A stretch of 64,000 nucleotides of DNA from Pseudomonas sp. WS 5079 (GCF_012985465.1 NZ_JAAQWN010000002.1:496001-560000), one strand, 5' to 3'; counted from the stretch's first letter, positions 1 through 9,657 are shown. Translations and numbers: made by a program. Notes: generated by a model from the sequence alone, not told the origin.

Positions 1-1596
1 GGTCTTGGGAATTTCCGTAACAATGGCAATCTGACTTGGAATCGCCCACTTGCTCAGGTGGCCCTGCTCGACATACGGCTTGAGGTGCTCCTTGAGTTCG
101 CGCGCGCCAATCCCGTGGCCTTCGCGCACCACCAGCAGGGCAAACGGGCGCTCGCCCCACTGCGGGTCGGCAATCCCGACCACCGCTACTTCGCGTACCG
201 CCGGGTGACGGCTTACCAGGTCTTCCAGCGCCAGGGACGAGATCCACTCGCCGCCGGTCTTGATCACGTCCTTGATACGGTCGCGAATATCGATCACGCC
301 AAAGGCATCGAGGGTGGCCACGTCGCCGGTGTGCATCCAGCCGCCTTCCCAAAGCTCGGCGCCTTTGTGCGGCTCGTTGAAATAGCCTTCGCTGAGCCAT
401 GGCGCGCGCAGCACCAGTTCGCCTTGGGACTCGCCATCGGCCGGCAGGAAGTTACCGTTGCCGTCGATGATCGCGGCTTCCACCAACGGCCCCGGCACAC
501 CGGCCTTGATCCGGTAGGTGGTGCGTTCGTCTTCGCTGCCGGCCATCAGTTCTTCATTGAGGTGGGCACAGGACACCAGCGGTCCGGTCTCGGACATGCC
601 GTAGGCCGCCGTCAGCTGGATGCCACGGGTCTTGGCCGCTTCGTACAGCGAACGGTTGAGGGCACTGCCGCCGATGACGATCTTCCAGCCGCCAAAATCC
701 ACACCCTGGGCGGCCTTGGCGTTGAGCAGCATCTGCAGGATGGTCGGCACGCAGTGGGAAAACGTGACCTTTTCCTTGCGCCACAACTCCACCAGGTATT
801 CCGGATCGTAGCGGCCTGGATAAACCTGCTTCAGCCCGAGCATGGTCGCCACATACGGCAAGCCCCAGGCATGCACGTGGAACATCGGCGTGATCGGCAT
901 GTACACATCGTTGGTGCCGAGCAGGCGCACACTGTCGACGCTGCCCATGATGGTCGCCACGCCGATGGTGTGCAGCACCAGTTGGCGGTGGGTGAAATAC
1001 ACACCCTTGGGGTTACCGGTGGTGCCAGTGGTATAGAAAGTGGTGGCCACCGAGTGCTCGTCGAAGTCCTCGAAGGTGTACTGGGTACTGGCAGCGGCCA
1101 ACAGGGTTTCGTACTCGCCTACCAGGTTGGGCAGGTCAGCGGTTTTTTCGTCGCCATCGGTCAGCAACAGGGTCTTGTCGACGGTGGTCAACTGCCCGGC
1201 AATGGCCTGGTACAGGCCGACGAACTCGCTGTTGACCAGCACAAAGCGGTCTTCGGCGTGGTTCATCGTGTACAGGATCTGCTCTGGCGACAGGCGCACG
1301 TTGATGGTGTGGATCACCGCACCAATCATCGGGATGGCGAACATGCACTCCAGGTAACGGTGGCTGTCCCAGTCCATCACGGCCACGGTATCACCGGCCT
1401 TGACTCCCGCTGCGGTCAGCACATTGGCCAGGCGGGCGACGCGTTCGGTCAGGGTTGGGTAGGTGTAGCGCAGTTTGTCGCGGTAGACGATTTCCCGGGT
1501 TTTCTCGTAGCGGGCGCCCGACATCAACAGGCGTTTGATCAACAGCGGGTATTGGTACGCGCCTTCGGCGGGCGGGATAACACGAGTCTGCAACAT
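1..1596 (-). CDS. Fatty-acyl-CoA ligase (AMP-binding), 3' end outside window
   Basis: Activates a carboxylic acid, probably a medium- or long-chain fatty acid, to its acyl-CoA through an acyl-adenylate. The 532 residues in the window show the ANL-superfamily P-loop TTGTTGNPKG (about residues 185-194), the motif YGMSETGP (about 331-338) and the hinge TGDVATLDAFGVIDIRDRIKD near residue 440. The window ends inside the C-terminal PKTxxGK lysine motif, so only roughly the last 15-30 residues are missing. The ATG at 1596 is preceded by an AAGGGA-like ribosome site; longer opposite-strand reading frames here are shadows. The gene stands alone and is followed, across 146 bases, by an exporter gene on the same strand. 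The exact substrate cannot be read from sequence; the family assignment is firm. Confidence 0.9.
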   Translation of the reverse strand, partial: MLQTRVIPPAEGAYQYPLLIKRLLMSGARYEKTREIVYRDKLRYTYPTLTERVARLANVLTAAGVKAGDTVAVMDWDSHRYLECMFAIPMIGAVIHTINVRLSPEQILYTMNHAEDRFVLVNSEFVGLYQAIAGQLTTVDKTLLLTDGDEKTADLPNLVGEYETLLAAASTQYTFEDFDEHSVATTFYTTGTTGNPKGVYFTHRQLVLHTIGVATIMGSVDSVRLLGTNDVYMPITPMFHVHAWGLPYVATMLGLKQVYPGRYDPEYLVELWRKEKVTFSHCVPTILQMLLNAKAAQGVDFGGWKIVIGGSALNRSLYEAAKTRGIQLTAAYGMSETGPLVSCAHLNEELMAGSEDERTTYRIKAGVPGPLVEAAIIDGNGNFLPADGESQGELVLRAPWLSEGYFNEPHKGAELWEGGWMHTGDVATLDAFGVIDIRDRIKDVIKTGGEWISSLALEDLVSRHPAVREVAVVGIADPQWGERPFALLVVREGHGIGARELKEHLKPYVEQGHLSKWAIPSQIAIVTEIPKT

Positions 1597-1742
1597 ACGA
1601 ATCCCTTTTTATGACTGCACGGTCTTGGCTAAAGGATTTGCACTGTAGAGACCTTGCACGCCGGCCAAATCAGCCGAAGGAATGATTTGCAGAATCGGAT
1701 GAATGCTAGCTTTGCGCCAGCATTCATTCACGAATGACGCAC

Positions 1743-2372
1743 TCAGCGGTCGGTGAAAGCCACTTTCACACCGATGGCAATCAGCACCACGCCCATGCTC
1801 CGATCAAACCAGTGGCCCATGCGCGCAAAGCCTGCGCGCACGCGCTGCTGGCTGAACAACATGGCCACCATGCAGAACCACAGGGCGGTGGCCACGGCCA
1901 GGTACAGGCCATAACCGGCCTGGATCGCCAGCGGCGTGTGGGGGTTGATCACCACGGTGAACAGCGACAGGAAAAACAGCGTGGCCTTGGGGTTCAGGCC
2001 ATTGGTCACAAAGCCCGAGGTAAAGGCGCCGCGAGCGCTGCGCTCGCCCACTTCACGGTGCAGCTCTTCTGCACCGGCAGGCTTGGCCGGCTGCGCCCGC
2101 AGGGCTTTGAAGCCGATGTACAACAGGTAGGCCGCCGCCGCCCATTTCAAGGCGTTGAACAGCACGATGGACTGGGACACGATCAAGCCGATACCAAGCA
2201 GCGAGTAGCCAACGTGAAGAAAAATCGCCGAGCCGACGCCCAACGCCGTCCAGGTACCGGCGCGCCGGCCATGGGTCACGCTCTCGCGTACCACCACGGC
2301 AAAGTCAGGCCCGGGACTGGCCACGGCCAGCAGGTGAATCAACGCCACGGTCAAAAACTCGGTGAGGTACAT
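1743..2372 (-). CDS. LysE/RhtB-family exporter
   Basis: Inner-membrane exporter of amino acids or their derivatives (LysE superfamily, RhtB branch). The 209-residue product has the usual family length, about six hydrophobic segments and the signature ASPGPDFAVVVR near residue 20, which contains the conserved PGP that begins the first loop. I chose the ATG at 2372, which has GGAG five bases upstream, over an in-frame GTG two codons earlier. It is divergently arranged to the hydroxyacid dehydrogenase gene at 2457, with 84 bases between them. The substrate (threonine, homoserine, leucine or other) cannot be deduced. Confidence 0.88.
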   Translation of the reverse strand: MYLTEFLTVALIHLLAVASPGPDFAVVVRESVTHGRRAGTWTALGVGSAIFLHVGYSLLGIGLIVSQSIVLFNALKWAAAAYLLYIGFKALRAQPAKPAGAEELHREVGERSARGAFTSGFVTNGLNPKATLFFLSLFTVVINPHTPLAIQAGYGLYLAVATALWFCMVAMLFSQQRVRAGFARMGHWFDRSMGVVLIAIGVKVAFTDR

Positions 2373-2456
2373 GCACACTCCAAGAAGTAACTGATTATTT
2401 CATCTGGTAGGCTCGGCAGATTACGCCTTCGAACTCTGTCGCAAAAGGTACAGTTG

Positions 2457-3422
2457 ATGACGAACAATCGCCGCGCCGTCTTCCTTGATCATCCTTCCCT
2501 GGACCAGGGAGACCTCGACCTCAGCGAATTGCGCGAGACGTTCAGCGAATTGCAGCTGTGTGAGCAGACCTCGGCCGATCAGGTGGTCGAACGCCTGCAA
2601 GGTGCCCAGGTAGCGATCAGTAACAAGATCCTGCTCAACGCCCAGACTCTGGCCGCCTGCCCCGAGCTGAAGCTGATCCTGATCGCTGCTACCGGCACCA
2701 ACAACGTCGACCTGGCCGCTGCCCGCGCCCGGGGCATTACCGTTAGTAACTGCCAGGGTTACGGCACGCCATCGGTGGCGCAACACACGATCATGCTGCT
2801 GCTCAACCTCGCCACACGCCTGAAGGACTATCAAAAAGACGTCGACGCCGGCCTGTGGCAGCAAGCCAAGCAGTTCTGCCTGCTGGATTACCCGATTGTC
2901 GAGCTGGAAGGCAAAACCCTGGGCTTGCTGGGCCATGGCGAGTTGGGCGGCGCCGTCGCGCGCCTGGCCCAAGCGTTTGGCATGCGCGTGCTACTGGGCG
3001 CTATCCCCGGCCGCCCGGCCCGTGCAGACCGGGTGCCGCTGGACGAACTGCTGCCGCAGATCGATGCGCTGACCCTGCATTGCCCACTCAACGAACACAC
3101 GCGCCACTTTATCGGGGCCCGTGAGCTGGCGCTGCTCAAGCCGGGCGCGTTCGTGGTCAACACTGCACGCGGCGGCCTGATCGATGAACAGGCCCTGGCA
3201 GACGCCTTGCGCGGCGGTCATCTGGGGGGGGCGGCCAGCGATGTGCTGAGCGTCGAACCGCCGACCACCGGCAACCCGCTGCTGGCCAGCGACATCCCAC
3301 GGCTGATCATCACGCCACACAGTGCCTGGGGCAGCCGCGAAGCACGGCAACGGATCGTCGGCCAATTGACTGAAAACGCCCGGGGCTTTTTCAGCGGAGC
3401 ACCGCAGCGCGTCGTCAGTTGA
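2457..3422 (+). CDS. D-2-hydroxyacid dehydrogenase (hydroxypyruvate reductase-like)
   Basis: NAD(P)-dependent oxidoreductase interconverting 2-oxoacids and D-2-hydroxyacids, most similar in layout to glycerate dehydrogenase/hydroxypyruvate reductase. The 321-residue protein carries the dinucleotide motif [10 protein letters not shown] (about residue 154) and the catalytic trio: Arg in NTARGG, Glu in SVEPP and His in TPHSAWGS. The ATG at 2457 has AAAAGG eight bases upstream; an in-frame TTG directly before it is the alternative start. The gene ends 31 bases before rsmC and may be cotranscribed with it. Substrate assignment is by family only. Confidence 0.88.
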   Translation: MTNNRRAVFLDHPSLDQGDLDLSELRETFSELQLCEQTSADQVVERLQGAQVAISNKILLNAQTLAACPELKLILIAATGTNNVDLAAARARGITVSNCQGYGTPSVAQHTIMLLLNLATRLKDYQKDVDAGLWQQAKQFCLLDYPIVELEGKTLGLLGHGELGGAVARLAQAFGMRVLLGAIPGRPARADRVPLDELLPQIDALTLHCPLNEHTRHFIGARELALLKPGAFVVNTARGGLIDEQALADALRGGHLGGAASDVLSVEPPTTGNPLLASDIPRLIITPHSAWGSREARQRIVGQLTENARGFFSGAPQRVVS

Positions 3423-3453
3423 TAAACTGCGCTCCTTTTTCAGGGAGCAGACC

Positions 3454-4452
3454 ATGGATCCGCGCAGTGAAGTACTGCTTCGTCAGGCCGAACTTTTTCA
3501 AGGCAACGTGTTGCTGGCCGGCCTGCCCGCCGATGACCTGCTGGGCCGCCTGCCCAATGCCCATGGCTGGTGCTGGCATGCGGGCGACCAGGCAGCGCTG
3601 GATGCGCGGTTTGCCGAGCGCAGCCATTTCGGGGTCGATGTGCCGCAACGCGCATTCGACACGGCGGTGGTGTTCCTGCCCAAGTCCAAGGATCTGGCCG
3701 ACTACATCCTCAAGGCCGTCGCGGCACGGCTGCCGGGCGCCGAGCTGTACCTGGTGGGTGAAAAACGCGGCGGCATCGAAAGCGCCGCCAAGCAACTGAA
3801 CGCCTTCGGCAAGCCACGCAAGCTCGACAACGCACGGCACTGCCAGCTGTGGCTGGCCACCGTGGCCGATGCTCCGGCGGCGCCGGAACTGGCGAGCCTG
3901 GCCCAGGTGTTTGAAGTGCCACTGGCCGACGGACCGCTCAAGGTCGTCAGTCTGCCGGGCGTGTTCAGCCATGGCCGCCTGGATCGCGGTACCGCGCTGT
4001 TGCTGGAACACCTGGACAAACTGCCCAGCGGTCATCTGCTGGACTTCGGCTGTGGCGCCGGCGTGTTGGGCGCGGCGGTCAAGCGGCGCTACCCGCACAA
4101 CACCGTGACCCTGCTTGATGTGGACGCCTTTGCTACCGCCAGCAGTCGCCTGACGCTGGAGGCCAATGGCCTGGAAGGCGAAGTGCTGACCGCTGATGGC
4201 ATCGACGCCGCGCCCATGGGCCTGGATGCGATTCTGAGTAACCCGCCGTTCCATGTCGGGGTACACACGGATTATTTCGCTACGGAAAACCTGTTGCGAA
4301 AAGCACGCCAACATCTGAAAAACGGCGGCGAACTTCGGCTAGTCGCCAATAGCTTCCTGAAGTATCAACCGCTGATCGAAGAGCACCTGGGCGTGTGCGC
4401 AGTCAAGGCCGAGGGCCAGGGTTTTCGCATCTATCGGGCCAAGCGCGGCTGA
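3454..4452 (+). CDS. rsmC: 16S rRNA m2G1207 methyltransferase RsmC
   Basis: S-adenosylmethionine-dependent methyltransferase that makes N2-methylguanine at 16S rRNA position 1207 in the 30S subunit. The 332-residue length matches RsmC, with an N-terminal degenerate methyltransferase-like domain and a C-terminal catalytic domain holding the SAM loop [10 protein letters not shown] (about residues 197-206) and the amino-methylating motif SNPPFHVG (about 261-268). The start ATG at 3454 follows CAGGGAGCAGACC. It lies just after the hydroxyacid dehydrogenase gene. Confusion with the related RsmD or RlmG is possible in principle, but length and motifs favour RsmC. Confidence 0.93.
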   Translation: MDPRSEVLLRQAELFQGNVLLAGLPADDLLGRLPNAHGWCWHAGDQAALDARFAERSHFGVDVPQRAFDTAVVFLPKSKDLADYILKAVAARLPGAELYLVGEKRGGIESAAKQLNAFGKPRKLDNARHCQLWLATVADAPAAPELASLAQVFEVPLADGPLKVVSLPGVFSHGRLDRGTALLLEHLDKLPSGHLLDFGCGAGVLGAAVKRRYPHNTVTLLDVDAFATASSRLTLEANGLEGEVLTADGIDAAPMGLDAILSNPPFHVGVHTDYFATENLLRKARQHLKNGGELRLVANSFLKYQPLIEEHLGVCAVKAEGQGFRIYRAKRG

Positions 4453-4504
4453 CGGGCGTTTGAAAAAGAAGGCTTGCCGAATGGATTTTGCCAAGGCAGA
4501 ATCC

Positions 4505-4705
4505 GCTCCGTCCTAGGGGAGTAGTCTCCCACGAGCAACATGCTCGTCCGGCATACGTCAACATACTTGGTCAGCAGACCATGGCGTATGCGACCCAGGA
4601 GTCCGCACAGACGGACCGGGGTTTGACAAGACCTATGACACGCACACCTTACCCGGGGCGGGAAGGCTGTACGTGTCATAGCCGTGTCGACCCGCCCCTG
4701 GAAAC
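4505..4705 (+). ncRNA. yybP-ykoY manganese riboswitch
   Basis: The transcript upstream of the TMEM165-type gene holds hallmarks of the yybP-ykoY Mn2+ aptamer: GGGGAGTAG at 4516-4524, GTCAACATACTTGG around 4557-4570, ACCGGGGTTTGACAAGACC at 4615-4633, and a long stem formed by TATGACACG (4634-4642) with CGTGTCATA (4672-4680) capped by CACACCTTACCCGGGGCGGGAAGG. A closing P1 stem can be drawn between 4513-4519 and 4695-4701. It ends about a dozen bases before the start codon, and no strong Shine-Dalgarno site is visible outside it, which suggests translational control. The class is recognised by eye from the conserved cores. Confidence 0.9.
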
Positions 4706-4712
4706 CTACCTG

Positions 4713-5297
4713 ATGCTGGATTCACTTCTCGTTCCTACCGCAATCGTTGCCTTGGCCGAAATCGGCGACAAGACGCAATTGCTCGCGCTCATCCTCGCCG
4801 CACGCTTTCGCAAACCCTGGCCAATCATCGCCGGCATCATCGCCGCGACCCTGGCCAACCACGCCGCTGCCGGTGCCGTGGGTGCCTGGTTTGGCAGTTT
4901 CTTCTCGGATGCGGTGCTGCACTGGATCCTCGCCGCGAGCTTCTGCGCCACGGCCCTGTGGACCCTGGTGCCAGACAAGCTCGACGATGATGAAGCCAGC
5001 ACCTCGCGCAAGTTCGGGCCGTTCCTGACCACCCTGATTGCGTTCTTTATCGCTGAAATCGGTGACAAGACGCAGATCGCCACGGTGATGCTGGCGGCGC
5101 AATACCCCGAGTTGTGGCTGGTGATTATCGGCACCACCCTGGGCATGTTGATTGCCAACGTACCGGTGGTTCTGGCGGGGAATTTCGCGGCGGAGAAACT
5201 GCCGTTGACCTTGATTCGGCGCCTGGCGGCTTCGGCGTTCTTCATCCTGGCGTTGGTGGCGGTGTACAAGGCCATGCAAAGCAGCGGCTGGATCTAA
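4713..5297 (+). CDS. TMEM165/GDT1 family Mn2+/Ca2+ transporter (UPF0016)
   Basis: Inner-membrane cation transporter, probably exporting manganese. The protein has two homologous halves, each with the family signature ExGDKT: EIGDKTQLLAL near residue 16 and EIGDKTQIATV near residue 115, flanked by hydrophobic helices (about six in all). I start it at the ATG at 4713 (194 residues, usual length); a longer frame open from 4488 would translate through the riboswitch and has no family similarity there. The Mn2+ riboswitch directly upstream supports manganese as substrate and implies induction by excess manganese. Confidence 0.93.
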   Translation: MLDSLLVPTAIVALAEIGDKTQLLALILAARFRKPWPIIAGIIAATLANHAAAGAVGAWFGSFFSDAVLHWILAASFCATALWTLVPDKLDDDEASTSRKFGPFLTTLIAFFIAEIGDKTQIATVMLAAQYPELWLVIIGTTLGMLIANVPVVLAGNFAAEKLPLTLIRRLAASAFFILALVAVYKAMQSSGWI

Positions 5298-5301
5298 TTG
5301 C

Positions 5302-5394
5302 AAATGTGGGAGCGGGCTTGCCCGCGATGGCGGTGGGTCAGTTAAATATATCTAACCTGACATTCCGCCATCGCAGGCAAGCCAGCTCCCACAT
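5302..5394. repeat. REPIN (inverted REP pair)
   Basis: Two inverted REP sequences: GTGGGAGCGGGCTTGCCCGC followed by GATGGCG on the left, and CGCCATCGCAGGCAAGCCAG followed by CTCCCACAT on the right, around a short TATATCTAA-containing centre. It lies between convergent genes and could act as a bidirectional transcription-end structure. This is the commonest repeat type of fluorescent pseudomonads and is moved by RAYT transposases, none of which is in this window. Confidence 0.92.
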
Positions 5395-5419
5395 CTGGAT
5401 CTTCACAAGGCCTGGATTA

Positions 5420-6238
5420 TCAGGACTTCTTGGCCTGCTGGTACAACGGCATCACCTTGGGAATCGCCGCCTGCAACGAGGCGATCCGGCTGCTGGAGGC
5501 CGGGTGGGTGCTCATGAATTCAGGCGGTGCGCCTTCGGAAGCCTTGGCCATTTTGTTCCACAGCGTGATCGCCGCGTTCGGGTCGTAACCGGCGCGGGCC
5601 GAGAGCTCCAGGCCGATCAGGTCGGCTTCGTTCTCATTGCTGCGGCTGTTAGGCAAGGTCATGCCGTAGTTGGCCACGGTATCGGCCAGCGCCATGCTGT
5701 CCTGGCCCAGGCCCAACAATGCGCCAGCGCCCTGCTTGGCCATTTCGATGCCGTAAGCCTTGGACATGGCTTCGCGACCATGCTCACGCAGGGCGTGGGC
5801 AATTTCATGGCCCATGACCGCCGCCAGCTCGTCATCGGTCAACTTGAGCGTGTCGATCAAGCCACTGTAGACAAAGATCTTGCCGCCAGGCCCACAGTTG
5901 GCGTTCATCTCGTCGCTCTTGATCAGGTTCACTTCCCACTTCCACTGCGCCGCATCCGGACGGAAGGTGGGGGCCTGGGCGATCAGGCGCTTGGCAATGG
6001 CCTGCACACGCTTGGCGTTGGCGCTGGTCTTGTCTACCAGGCCCTTGCCACTGGCTTCGCCCAGGGTCTGCTGGTACGACTGCGCGTACATCTGGTCGAC
6101 TTCCTGGCTCGACAGCATGCTGAACATGTACTGCTTGCGTTCCACACCCACGGCACCGCCGCTGGTGGTGTTGACCGACTGGCAACCGGCGAGCAGCAAG
6201 GCTGCGCTCAATGCCGTTACCGCCAATGTTTTTTTCAT
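5420..6238 (-). CDS. M48-family zinc metalloprotease lipoprotein
   Basis: Periplasmic Zn-dependent protease anchored as a lipoprotein. The start ATG at 6238 follows CAGGGAGAATGTGC; the product (272 residues) opens with a signal peptide ending in the lipobox LLLAGC. The zinc motif HEIAH lies near residue 143, and the third-ligand region ENEADLIGLELSARAGYDP follows at about residue 203. The size and layout resemble LoiP/YcaL-type Oma1-like enzymes that act in envelope quality control. It is transcribed alone, between a REPIN and the divergent chemoreceptor gene. The substrate is unknown. Confidence 0.9.
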   Translation of the reverse strand: MKKTLAVTALSAALLLAGCQSVNTTSGGAVGVERKQYMFSMLSSQEVDQMYAQSYQQTLGEASGKGLVDKTSANAKRVQAIAKRLIAQAPTFRPDAAQWKWEVNLIKSDEMNANCGPGGKIFVYSGLIDTLKLTDDELAAVMGHEIAHALREHGREAMSKAYGIEMAKQGAGALLGLGQDSMALADTVANYGMTLPNSRSNENEADLIGLELSARAGYDPNAAITLWNKMAKASEGAPPEFMSTHPASSSRIASLQAAIPKVMPLYQQAKKS

Positions 6239-6455
6239 GCACATTCTCCCTGAAAACATGGCGCGTATCGTAGGCCCTCTCATGTATCGGCGCCAGATAC
6301 ACCTGACGCTTAACCGCTAATTTCAGCGGCCACCGACGCCCACGACCATTCTATAAACGACATGCCTGGTTCTTTTGCAGGGCAGCGCCTCATGTCTGCG
6401 TGGCCTGTGGCCGATACACAAAGGCAGATCATGCCCCCAAGCGCCAGGAGCCTTC

Positions 6456-8597
6456 ATGAAATTCAAGTCGATTCAGTTTTCTGTCGCGGCGTTGGCCGGG
6501 GCCATTGTCCTGAGTGTCGTGGCGGCCCTGGTGCTGTACGCGCTGTTCGCCGGCGCCCGGACCCAAGAGATGGTGCAGGACCGCACCCAGGCGCAATTCG
6601 AGCAAATCATCGAGCAACGCCTTACGGCGTTGGCGCAAACCCAGGCCACGCTGATCCAGCGCGAGCTGGAAGCGCCGCTGGTGACCGCCAAAGGCCTGGC
6701 CACCACCAATGCGCTGATGGGCATGAAGGACGCAAACGGCGCGGCCCCGCTGCAGGTCAGCCGTGAACAACTGATCAACCTGCTGCACGAAACGGTGGTA
6801 CGCAACCCGAAAATCCTCGGTTCCTATATCGCCTGGGAACCCAACGCCATCGACCACAATGACGCCAACTACCTGAACACCGCCGTCGTCGGCGTAGAAC
6901 CTGCCAACGGGCGCTTCATGCCCTGGTGGTTCCGCAATCAGGATGGCAGCCTGGGCCTGGAAAAACTCGCCGACCTGACCGACCAGAAAATCCTCGCCAC
7001 CGGCATTCGCGCCAGCGAGTACTACCTCTGCTCCAAGGAAACCCAGAAGCCCTGCGCCATCGACCCGGCGCCCTATCGCGTGGGCAACACCACGGTGATG
7101 CTGGCCTCGTTTATCGAACCGATCATGATCGACGGCGCGTTTCAGGGCATTGTCGGCGCCGACCTGTCGGTCAATTTCATCCAGGAAATGCTCACCGCCG
7201 CCGACCAGAAGCTTTACAACGGCGCTGGCGAAATGGCGCTGATTTCCAGCAACGGCCGCCTGGTGGCCTACACCAAGGACCCCAGCAAACTGGGGGAAAA
7301 GGCCAGCGACCTGCTCGACCAGAATGAACTGGAGAACCTCGGCCAGTTGAAGGTCGGTGACGTGCGTTACGACATCGACCAGGCAAACGGGCATATCGAG
7401 TTGTTCCTGCCCTTCAATATCGGCCAGACCGATGCGCGCTGGACCCTGATGCTGCAACTGCCCCTGGGCGCGGTAATGGCCGACCTGCACACCCTGCAAG
7501 GCGACCTGGACGCCCAGCGCAAGACCGATATCTTCGGCATGACCATGGTCGGCCTGCTGATTGCCGGCATCGGCCTGCTGGTGATCTGGCTGGTGGGCCA
7601 CGGCATTGCCCGCCCACTCAAGCAAATGGTGGCGATGCTCAATGACATCGCCCAGGGCGAAGGCGACCTGACGCGCCGCCTGACCAGTGACCGCGCCGAT
7701 GAACTGGGCGCGATTGCCGCCGGCTTCAATACCTTCCTGATCAAGCTGCAGGGCATGATTAGCCAGGTGGTGAGCTCGGTACAGAAGGTCAGCGACTCGT
7801 CGGAACACACCGCCGACATTGCCATCCGCACCAACCAGGGCGTGCACAAGCAAATGGTCGAGATCGACCAGGTCGCCACGGCCGTGCACGAAATGACCGC
7901 CACCGCCCAGGACGTGGCGCGTAATGCCACCCAGGCAGCCCAGGCCGCCACCCATGCCGACCAGGCTGCAAGCCAGGGCATGCAGATCGTGCGCGACACC
8001 TCCACTTCCATCGGCGCCCTGGCCCTGGAGATCGGCAAGGCGGTGACGGTAGTCCAGGCCCTGGCCAAGGACAGCGAGAACATCAACGCGATCCTGATTG
8101 CCATTCGCGGCATTGCCGAGCAAACCAACTTGCTGGCCCTGAACGCCGCCATCGAAGCCGCCCGGGCCGGCGAACAGGGCCGAGGTTTTGCGGTGGTGGC
8201 CGACGAAGTACGCAACCTGGCGCAGAAAACCCAGAAGGCCACCGAAGAAATCCAGGCCATGATCCAGCAATTGCAGCAAGGCACGCGGGATGTGGTGCGG
8301 GTCATGGAAGACAGCCAGCAGCGCACCGATGAAAGCGTGCAACACGCCGCCAAGGCCGCGCAGGCCCTGGAGACCATCACCCAGGCCGTGTCGGTGATCA
8401 ATGACATGAATACGCAGATTGCCAGTGCGGCGGAGGAACAGAGCGCGGTGGCCGAGGACATCAACCGCAATGTGATCAATATTGGCCAGGTGGCCAATGA
8501 GGTGGCGGGCGGGGCGGATGAGTCCAGTGCCGCCAGTGCGGGGCTGACCCAGTTGGCGGAGCAGCAGCGGCGGCTGATCAATCAGTTCAAGGTCTGA
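6456..8597 (+). CDS. Methyl-accepting chemotaxis protein with dCACHE sensor
   Basis: Transmembrane chemoreceptor that feeds the CheA/CheW pathway. The 713-residue product has a first membrane helix at about residues 8-32, a large periplasmic dCACHE-type domain (about 33-355), a second helix (about 362-384), a HAMP domain (about 385-440) and a signalling coiled coil with the hairpin-tip sequence [20 protein letters not shown] near residue 553. The ATG at 6456 has AGGAG five bases before it. The sensor has GRFMPWWF and a Cys pair in [15 protein letters not shown] (about residues 189-201). The ligand is not evident; the amino-acid-binding dCACHE consensus is not clearly matched. Confidence 0.93.
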   Translation: MKFKSIQFSVAALAGAIVLSVVAALVLYALFAGARTQEMVQDRTQAQFEQIIEQRLTALAQTQATLIQRELEAPLVTAKGLATTNALMGMKDANGAAPLQVSREQLINLLHETVVRNPKILGSYIAWEPNAIDHNDANYLNTAVVGVEPANGRFMPWWFRNQDGSLGLEKLADLTDQKILATGIRASEYYLCSKETQKPCAIDPAPYRVGNTTVMLASFIEPIMIDGAFQGIVGADLSVNFIQEMLTAADQKLYNGAGEMALISSNGRLVAYTKDPSKLGEKASDLLDQNELENLGQLKVGDVRYDIDQANGHIELFLPFNIGQTDARWTLMLQLPLGAVMADLHTLQGDLDAQRKTDIFGMTMVGLLIAGIGLLVIWLVGHGIARPLKQMVAMLNDIAQGEGDLTRRLTSDRADELGAIAAGFNTFLIKLQGMISQVVSSVQKVSDSSEHTADIAIRTNQGVHKQMVEIDQVATAVHEMTATAQDVARNATQAAQAATHADQAASQGMQIVRDTSTSIGALALEIGKAVTVVQALAKDSENINAILIAIRGIAEQTNLLALNAAIEAARAGEQGRGFAVVADEVRNLAQKTQKATEEIQAMIQQLQQGTRDVVRVMEDSQQRTDESVQHAAKAAQALETITQAVSVINDMNTQIASAAEEQSAVAEDINRNVINIGQVANEVAGGADESSAASAGLTQLAEQQRRLINQFKV

Positions 8598-8620
8598 AGG
8601 TTTCAGTGGCGTTTGGGGCC

Positions 8621-8698
8621 GTATCGCAGGCAAGCCAGCTCCCACATTTGAAGGTATTCACAAATCAAAATGTGGGGGCTGGCTTGCCTGCGATGGCG
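8621..8698. repeat. REPIN (inverted REP pair)
   Basis: Left arm TATCGCAGGCAAGCCAGCTC continuing CCACATTTG, right arm AAATGTGGGGGCTGGCTTGC continuing CTGCGATGGCG, with a short AT-rich centre. It sits between the ends of the convergent chemoreceptor and yedK-like genes. Confidence 0.9.
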
Positions 8699-8727
8699 CC
8701 AGCGAATCCCCCACACAACTCCCAGTC

Positions 8728-9348
8728 TCAACCCGGGGTCAAACACTCCGGCCCATTGAGCTTCGGATCATTGACCATGTTAGCCAGCACCCGCTCACGC
8801 AACGCCGCCGGCTCGCTGGCCAGCAAGCCCTGCAACACATGCAACGGCGTCTCGGGATCCAGCCAGGCCGCTTGCCCCGCCGCGTCCAGAATCAACGGCC
8901 GGCGCTGGCTCTGCGCCGCCTGGGTCACCACCGCCGCGCTCAGCCACACTTGCTCCTGCACCGGGTAGGCCTCCCAGATCGCTGCGAAAAACAGGGTCGA
9001 GCCCTCCCCCGGCGTAAGCCAGTACGGCCGCTTGCGCTGGGTGCCGCGCCATTCATAAAAACCATTGGCTGGCAGCAGGCACCGGCGCAGGCGAAAGGCC
9101 TCGCGAAACATCGGCTGTTCGGCCAGGGTTTCGGCGCGGGCGTGGGCCGGCGTGCGGGACAGATCGGTCAGCCACGGCGGCGTCAGCCCCCAACGTGCCC
9201 GCGCCAGGGTGCGCTGGCCATCGGTGGCGCGCTGGATCAGCACTGAATCATTGGGGGAGATATTCCACTGGGCCTGTTGATCCGCCGGGAACCCCGGCAA
9301 GGCAGCAAAGGCGGGATTCCAGCGAAACAGGGCATAACGTCCACACAT
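8728..9348 (-). CDS. SRAP/YedK (HMCES-like) DNA-protein crosslink protein
   Basis: SOS-response-associated peptidase family; relatives covalently shield abasic sites in single-stranded DNA through Cys2. The 206-residue protein begins MCGRYAL, so the reactive Cys2 is present after methionine removal, and GFYEW supplies the conserved Glu. The usual NAR(V)ET motif reads AHARAET here, and the usual IHDRRP reads QSQRRP, so residues matching E. coli YedK Asn75 and His160 appear to be His and Ser. It lies 36 bases after the DUF2007 gene on the same strand and is probably the last gene of that unit. Family membership is clear; activity with the altered residues is uncertain. Confidence 0.9.
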   Translation of the reverse strand: MCGRYALFRWNPAFAALPGFPADQQAQWNISPNDSVLIQRATDGQRTLARARWGLTPPWLTDLSRTPAHARAETLAEQPMFREAFRLRRCLLPANGFYEWRGTQRKRPYWLTPGEGSTLFFAAIWEAYPVQEQVWLSAAVVTQAAQSQRRPLILDAAGQAAWLDPETPLHVLQGLLASEPAALRERVLANMVNDPKLNGPECLTPG

Positions 9349-9384
9349 GGGGCAACACGACTCTTGGGTAAACCGGCCGACAGC

Positions 9385-9645
9385 CTAACAGACCAGCACG
9401 TCGGGGTAGCTGTCGGGTTCATCGCCGGGCAGCGGTTGCGCACCGATATAGGCGGTGATCAACTCGCGGGCGTAGGTGGCCTGGTCGTTCTCCACCTCCA
9501 GGCCCAACAGGCCGAAGATCGGCAGTTCACCCGTGCCACCGAGCAGATGGCGCCCCACCAGATGGGCGTCGATGCCTTCGCTGGCGAGCATTTGTTGCAG
9601 CAACTCGCCTTCCATCAGGTTTTCCGGCTCGTAGATTCGTTGCAT
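9385..9645 (-). CDS. DUF2007 domain protein
   Basis: Small cytoplasmic protein of 86 residues with the DUF2007 (putative signal-transducing, PII-like fold) pattern: MQRIYEPENLMEGELLQQML at the start, then LASEGIDAHLVG and a central hydrophobic strand with ENDQATYARELI. Its function is not established. It is preceded twelve bases upstream by the zinc-ribbon gene and followed by the yedK-like gene, all on the minus strand, so the three are likely cotranscribed. Confidence 0.82.
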   Translation of the reverse strand: MQRIYEPENLMEGELLQQMLASEGIDAHLVGRHLLGGTGELPIFGLLGLEVENDQATYARELITAYIGAQPLPGDEPDSYPDVLVC

Positions 9646-9657
9646 GGCCGCCCCCCT

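Noticed and set aside
58..1614. A 518-codon plus-strand frame at the window start
   Set aside because: Shadow of the acyl-CoA ligase, which shows P-loop and hinge motifs on the minus strand.
6429..8645. A 738-codon minus-strand frame over the chemoreceptor gene
   Set aside because: His/Gly/Leu/Asp-rich shadow of the MCP reading frame; the plus strand has clear HAMP and signalling motifs.
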